The notes under the pieces were generated by a model, which made no database searches, was not told the DNA's origin, and saw only the letters and a program-made list of their open reading frames with translations. Below, piece after piece: positions 5,906 through 9,156 of a DNA stretch of 9,156 bases. Each line of letters opens with the position of its first letter. Position 1 is the first letter of the stretch. The translations under genes were made by a program, and so were the position numbers. The DNA is from Limnoraphis robusta CS-951 (GTDB taxonomy: Bacteria; Cyanobacteriota; Cyanobacteriia; Cyanobacteriales; Microcoleaceae): assembly GCF_000972705.2 (NCBI RefSeq), contig NZ_LATL02000222.1, forward strand, positions 13,306 through 22,461, written 5' to 3'.

Positions 5906-7384
5906 ATGGTTAGCCTAAAGACTCCCTACAAAATGACCCGAGTGATCGTTAACCTCTCTCTAATCATACTGACAACTGTCGGGGGGCATCTAAGCGGTTC
6001 TACTCAATCCCTACCTCAACCGAGTCAAACTGTATCCGAGTCGGACAATAATCTAACTGTCCTTGAACCTGCCTACATTTTAGGAATAGGTGATTTTATT
6101 TCTGTTAAAATTTTTGACGCTGAAGATTTCAGTGGAGAAGCTCAGGTGATTGCGGATGGAACCCTACAACTCCCCTACATCAAGAGATTATACGTTCAAG
6201 GGAGTACCCTAGAGCAAGTGACTCGGATGATTGAAACAGAATATGCTCGTATCCTCAAACATCCCTTAATCACCGTTACCCTCACTAAACCTCGGCCTAT
6301 AAAAATCGCCGTTTCAGGAGAAGTCTCTCGTCCGGGGTTCTACATCTTGACCCTGTTTGACCCGGAGTCCCGTCAACCTGAACTGCGTTATCCCACCCTA
6401 GCAGAAGCCATTCAAAAAGCCGGAGGAGTAACATTATCAGCCGATATCCGTCAAATTCAGCTTCGTAGACCTCAACCTTCAGGGGGTGAACAAATCATCG
6501 CCATTAATTTTTGGGAGTTTCTTCAGAATGGGGATACTCGTTCTAATATAACCCTACGAGATGGAGACACGATTATTATTCCAGCGACCACCCATTTTAA
6601 TCAAGCAGAAGTTCGTCAGGTTGCCAACAGTAACTTAGCGATCTCAGCCGATGCCGCTCATAATATTATTGTCGTTGGACAAGTGAACCGTCCGGGGAAC
6701 TATGTCTTAATTGGGGGCGATGCCAATACTGAAAGTCCGGGCGGATACGCCACCGTCACTTGGGCTATTCGACAAGCCGGAGGAATTACAGAACAAGCCG
6801 ATATTCGTCAAATTCAACTTTATCGCATCACCCAAGCCGGAACCCAACAGATTATCCCCGTCAATTTATGGGAACTCTTGCAAACAGGCGACCTCAACAA
6901 AGACCCCTTCTTACAAGATGGAGACACCATTGTTATTCCGCAAGCAACAACTGTTGATTTAACCGAAATTACACCAATCGCTCGGGCCAGTTTTTCCCCT
7001 GCTACAATTAGGGTGAGTGTAGTCGGAGAAATTAGAAATCCCGGTGTCGGTACAATTGACGTAGCCCCAGATACAACATTGAACCAAGCCTTACTCAAAG
7101 CAGGTGGATTTAATCCCAGATCAAGCCGACAGTTCGTGGATTTGATTCGCCTCAACCCCGATGGTACAATATCTCAGCGAACGATAGCCATTGATTTTTC
7201 TGCCAGTCCGAATGAACAAAACAATCCTCTACTTCGCAATAACGACATCATTGTTGTCGAACGTTCTGGTTTAGCAAAGTTTTCAGATCGGACGAGTTTA
7301 CTTCTAACTCCAACAGGTAGTTTCATCAATCAAGCCCTATCTATTTTTCGACTTCTGGAGGTTATCGAAGGGTTCCAAGATTAA
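5906..7384 (+). CDS. wza: Wza-like polysaccharide export protein with three SLBB domains
   Basis: From the ATG at 5906 the protein has 492 residues, longer than E. coli Wza (379). An N-terminal basic stretch and hydrophobic core (VIVNLSLIILTTVGG, about 14-28) form a signal peptide; there is no lipobox cysteine. The polysaccharide export domain starts at about residue 55 (PAYILGIGDFISVKIFD) and runs to about 131. SLBB domains then begin near 132 (IKIAVSGEVSRPG), 253 (NIIVVGQVNRPG) and 368 (IRVSVVGEIRNPG). The last ~25 residues are amphipathic (SFINQALSIFRLLEVI), as expected for the outer-membrane helix of Wza. Its role is an outer-membrane channel for EPS, working with the Wzc-like protein encoded next. 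A TTG at 5888 and an ATG at 5933 are alternative starts; none has a clear Shine-Dalgarno. SLBB1 and SLBB2 share a 65-residue ungapped duplication. Confidence 0.93.
   Translation: MVSLKTPYKMTRVIVNLSLIILTTVGGHLSGSTQSLPQPSQTVSESDNNLTVLEPAYILGIGDFISVKIFDAEDFSGEAQVIADGTLQLPYIKRLYVQGSTLEQVTRMIETEYARILKHPLITVTLTKPRPIKIAVSGEVSRPGFYILTLFDPESRQPELRYPTLAEAIQKAGGVTLSADIRQIQLRRPQPSGGEQIIAINFWEFLQNGDTRSNITLRDGDTIIIPATTHFNQAEVRQVANSNLAISADAAHNIIVVGQVNRPGNYVLIGGDANTESPGGYATVTWAIRQAGGITEQADIRQIQLYRITQAGTQQIIPVNLWELLQTGDLNKDPFLQDGDTIVIPQATTVDLTEITPIARASFSPATIRVSVVGEIRNPGVGTIDVAPDTTLNQALLKAGGFNPRSSRQFVDLIRLNPDGTISQRTIAIDFSASPNEQNNPLLRNNDIIVVERSGLAKFSDRTSLLLTPTGSFINQALSIFRLLEVIEGFQD
6389..6940 (+). repeat. Internal duplication within the Wza-like gene
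   Basis: Two copies, 6389-6583 and 6746-6940, encode 65-residue segments that align without gaps at 36 identical positions by my count (55%). Both contain A-I-x-x-A-G-G, then ADIRQIQL, later W-E-x-L-Q-x-G-D, and end in DGDTIxIP. The spacing between copies is 357 bp. The DNA still shows similarity, for example GCCGATAT(C/T)CGTCAAATTCA in both. Confidence 0.85.
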
Positions 7385-7424
7385 TTGAAATCTCAAGCTG
7401 ATAGAGGCTCTTCACTTCAATTAA
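7381..7424 (+). repeat. Inverted repeat spanning the wza stop codon
   Basis: TTAATTGAA (7381-7389) and TTCAATTAA (7416-7424) are perfect 9-nt inverted arms with a 26-nt loop. The left arm contains the wza stop codon. The stem is AT-rich and is followed by A residues rather than a T run, so it is not a standard intrinsic terminator. It may be an intercistronic hairpin affecting stability or read-through into wzc. Confidence 0.4.
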
Positions 7425-7440
7425 AAATAATTGCTATAAA
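7411..7440 (+). promoter_or_regulatory. Weak candidate promoter for the wzc-like gene
   Basis: TTCACT (7411-7416) and TATAAA (7435-7440) are 18 nt apart, and the -10 carries a TGn extension (TGCTATAAA). Transcription would begin only about 9 nt before the ATG at 7456. The 71-bp gap after wza makes a separate promoter plausible, but co-transcription from upstream is equally possible. Confidence 0.3.
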
Positions 7441-7455
7441 AAATCAATCAAAATC

Positions 7456-9156
7456 ATGGACACTGAACGAGATTTACAACGATTTTTAGTCCAAAATAAC
7501 GGGAAGCTTAATCCCGAAATGAATCAAGGATTTTCAGGAGAAGTTCAAGATCAAGATGAAGAACGACTAGATATCGGCTGGGTCTTTGCCGTTTTCCGAC
7601 GACGCTTACCAATCATGTTATTTGTAATCCTGACTCTGAGCGGGGCTTTAGGAAGTTTAATCGTTTTGAAATCTCGCCAAGTTATTCCGAAATACCAAGG
7701 AGCATTTCAACTATTAATAGAACCCGTCACGGTAGAAGGTCAGTTTGCCCAAAAATATCTATCTGCTCAAGCTGGAGGTGTAGATATTAATCGAATTCAA
7801 GTGAATAATAGTTTAGTCGATTATGAAAGTCTCATTCGAGTTTTGAAAAGTCCTAGTTTAATGGAACCTGTTGTAGAGGAAATCAAACAACGTTATCCAA
7901 ATTTGAGTTCCCGTTCCTTCCTGTCTAGCCTAGAAATTGGTCGGATCATGTATGAAAAAGATTCAAAAGAAGAAGGAACAAAACTGATCAAAGTTAGCTA
8001 TCAGGATTCAGACCCTGAAAAAATCCAATTTATTTTAGATCAAATTTCAGAAGCTTATTTGAATTATAGTTTACAAGAACGTTTAACCAGTATTAATCAG
8101 GGACTAGAATTTATAAATAAACAGTTACCGATGTTAGAAGCACGATATAATAATATACAAAAACAAATTAAAATATTTCGCCAAGAAGCCAATCTAATTA
8201 ATCCCGACAATAAAGATCGAGAACTCGCAATTGCAGCCCGAAACCTGCAAGAACAAATCGTAAACAACCAATCCGAACTCGCCGAAAAAAGAGTTTGGGC
8301 TGAAGTTCTGCAACAACAATACGCCCAAGGAAACTATGCCGAAATTTTAGGAAATGACACAGGCTCTTATTCTTGGTTAATCAAGCAATACTACGACACC
8401 GAAGCCGAGATCATCCAAGAATCAAAGCGACTCCGTGAAGACAGTCTTCCCATGCAGCTACTACGAGAAAAGCAGCAAAAGATGCAATCACTTCTACAAC
8501 AAGAAGCTCAAAAAGTTATAGACAGTACCCTCGGACGTATAGAAGCACTAGAAGCCCGAGTTAATGTCTTGCAGGAGGCTCAAAATCAACTCAACCAACG
8601 AATACAAGAACTCCCGGCTTTAGCAAACCGAGAAGCCGAATTACAACAACAACTTCTAGTCGCTTCAGAAACCCTCACAGAATTTCTTGAAAAACGAGAA
8701 GCCCTCGGTATTGACGCCGCTCAACAACAAATTCCCTGGCATCTGGTTTCCCCTCCCTCGGTATCGATAGATGACTCTGGAAAACCCATCTCAATTACCG
8801 TTAGTAGTACAAAACGTCAACTCGCGATCGCAGTCGTCTTGAGTACCTTGCTCGGAATTGGCATTGGCTTCATCATAGACGTCTTGATCACCGTATTCCA
8901 CACACCCGACGAAATTAAATCAAACACTAAATTACCCGTTTTAGGCGTTATTCCCCTTTCCAAACACTTCAAAAAAGTCGCCCAAAAATCCAAAACTTTT
9001 ATTCCCATCGGCTCAGTCGCCAGTTTAACCCCTGTCGTTGATCGCCACTCAGCCCCCGTCAACCCTCAAGTCCATCAATACTATACAGCTTCCCCAGTTT
9101 CAGAAGCCTTTCGCTCCCTCTATGCCAATATCTGTTTACTCAGTTCTAACAAACCC
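7456..9156 (+). CDS. wzc: Wzc-like polysaccharide co-polymerase, partial (3' end beyond the right edge)
   Basis: The frame is open for 567 codons from ATG 7456 to the edge; no Shine-Dalgarno is visible. Order of parts: a hydrophilic N-terminus; a Wzz-type chain-length domain beginning near LDIGWVFAVFRRR (38-50); a first membrane helix at about 52-72; a large periplasmic region with Gln/Glu-rich coiled coil at about 210-410; a GNVR-like end (LPALANREAELQQQL, about 386-400, then HLVSPPSV); and a second membrane helix at about 455-480. After a cytoplasmic linker of about 65 residues comes SEAFRSLYANICLL (549-562), the segment that normally precedes the Walker A of bacterial tyrosine (BY) kinases. 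The P-loop itself would lie past the edge. The protein would set chain length and gate export through the Wza partner encoded just upstream. Kinase activity is inferred from the EAFRSL segment, not seen. Confidence 0.9.
   Translation, partial: MDTERDLQRFLVQNNGKLNPEMNQGFSGEVQDQDEERLDIGWVFAVFRRRLPIMLFVILTLSGALGSLIVLKSRQVIPKYQGAFQLLIEPVTVEGQFAQKYLSAQAGGVDINRIQVNNSLVDYESLIRVLKSPSLMEPVVEEIKQRYPNLSSRSFLSSLEIGRIMYEKDSKEEGTKLIKVSYQDSDPEKIQFILDQISEAYLNYSLQERLTSINQGLEFINKQLPMLEARYNNIQKQIKIFRQEANLINPDNKDRELAIAARNLQEQIVNNQSELAEKRVWAEVLQQQYAQGNYAEILGNDTGSYSWLIKQYYDTEAEIIQESKRLREDSLPMQLLREKQQKMQSLLQQEAQKVIDSTLGRIEALEARVNVLQEAQNQLNQRIQELPALANREAELQQQLLVASETLTEFLEKREALGIDAAQQQIPWHLVSPPSVSIDDSGKPISITVSSTKRQLAIAVVLSTLLGIGIGFIIDVLITVFHTPDEIKSNTKLPVLGVIPLSKHFKKVAQKSKTFIPIGSVASLTPVVDRHSAPVNPQVHQYYTASPVSEAFRSLYANICLLSSNKP
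8824..8831. repeat. HIP1 palindrome (GCGATCGC)
   Basis: An exact copy of the highly iterated palindrome that is over-represented in many cyanobacterial genomes, located inside the wzc-like coding sequence (around codon 457). It is the only exact copy I noticed in the window; it weakly supports a cyanobacterial origin. Confidence 0.7.

Noticed and set aside
5898..5918. Six-codon upstream ORF (MSLWLA, stop at 5916) overlapping the wza start in another frame
   Set aside because: Could act as a regulatory minicistron, but it is too short to distinguish from chance and has only a weak AAAAAAG upstream.
6820..7155. 111-codon minus-strand ORF inside the wza-like gene
   Set aside because: The sense frame is a clear Wza/SLBB protein; the antisense ORF has no independent start signal or domain.
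8817..9062. 81-codon minus-strand ORF in the wzc-like gene
   Set aside because: Antisense to the second membrane helix and linker of the Wzc-like protein, with no support of its own.
1..9156. CRISPR array, tRNA/rRNA, insertion sequence, toxin-antitoxin or defence system
   Set aside because: I read both strands for repeat-spacer periodicity, cloverleaf-like segments, terminal inverted repeats with a transposase, and small gene pairs, and found none. The coding content is accounted for by EPS genes.

Overview
This window is an exopolysaccharide (EPS) assembly and export locus, almost certainly from a cyanobacterium. The clues are a long multi-SLBB Wza-type export protein followed by a Wzc-type co-polymerase, an exact HIP1 octamer (GCGATCGC) at 8824, several genes without Shine-Dalgarno sequences, and moderate-to-low GC. 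A filamentous (Oscillatoriales-like) host is a guess from overall style, not proven.

Layout. The left third (1-3390, minus strand) reads as one tight operon in the order 3390 to 1: a Wzx-type flippase (TTG start with a good Shine-Dalgarno), a sulfotransferase (3-bp gap), and a glycosyltransferase that runs off the left edge (7-bp gap). A 144-bp intergenic region (3391-3534) holds divergent promoter candidates. It also drives a plus-strand GT11/fucosyltransferase-like gene (3535-4458). That gene collides tail to tail, with an 11-bp overlap, with a minus-strand O-antigen ligase/polymerase (Wzy_C) gene (4448-5800). A second, AT-rich divergent gap leads into two plus-strand genes: a Wza-like outer-membrane export protein (5906-7384) with an internal duplication, and a Wzc-like polysaccharide co-polymerase (7456 to the right edge, probably followed by a BY-kinase domain outside the window).

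How the genes fit together. In the Wzx/Wzy pathway, glycosyltransferases (here the left-edge gene and the GT11-like gene) build lipid-linked repeat units. Wzx flips them, a Wzy-type protein polymerises or ligates them in the periplasm, Wzc controls chain length and couples to export, and Wza carries the chain through the outer membrane. The sulfotransferase inside the operon suggests that the polymer or its precursor is sulfated, as in the synechan (xss) locus of Synechocystis sp. PCC 6803. No initiating phosphoglycosyl transferase is seen here; it may lie outside the window.

I found no CRISPR array, tRNA, rRNA, insertion sequence or defence system. The most notable points are the sulfated-EPS gene combination, the internal duplication in the export protein, the base-composition contrast between the flippase gene and its operon partners, and the overlapping convergent gene pair.
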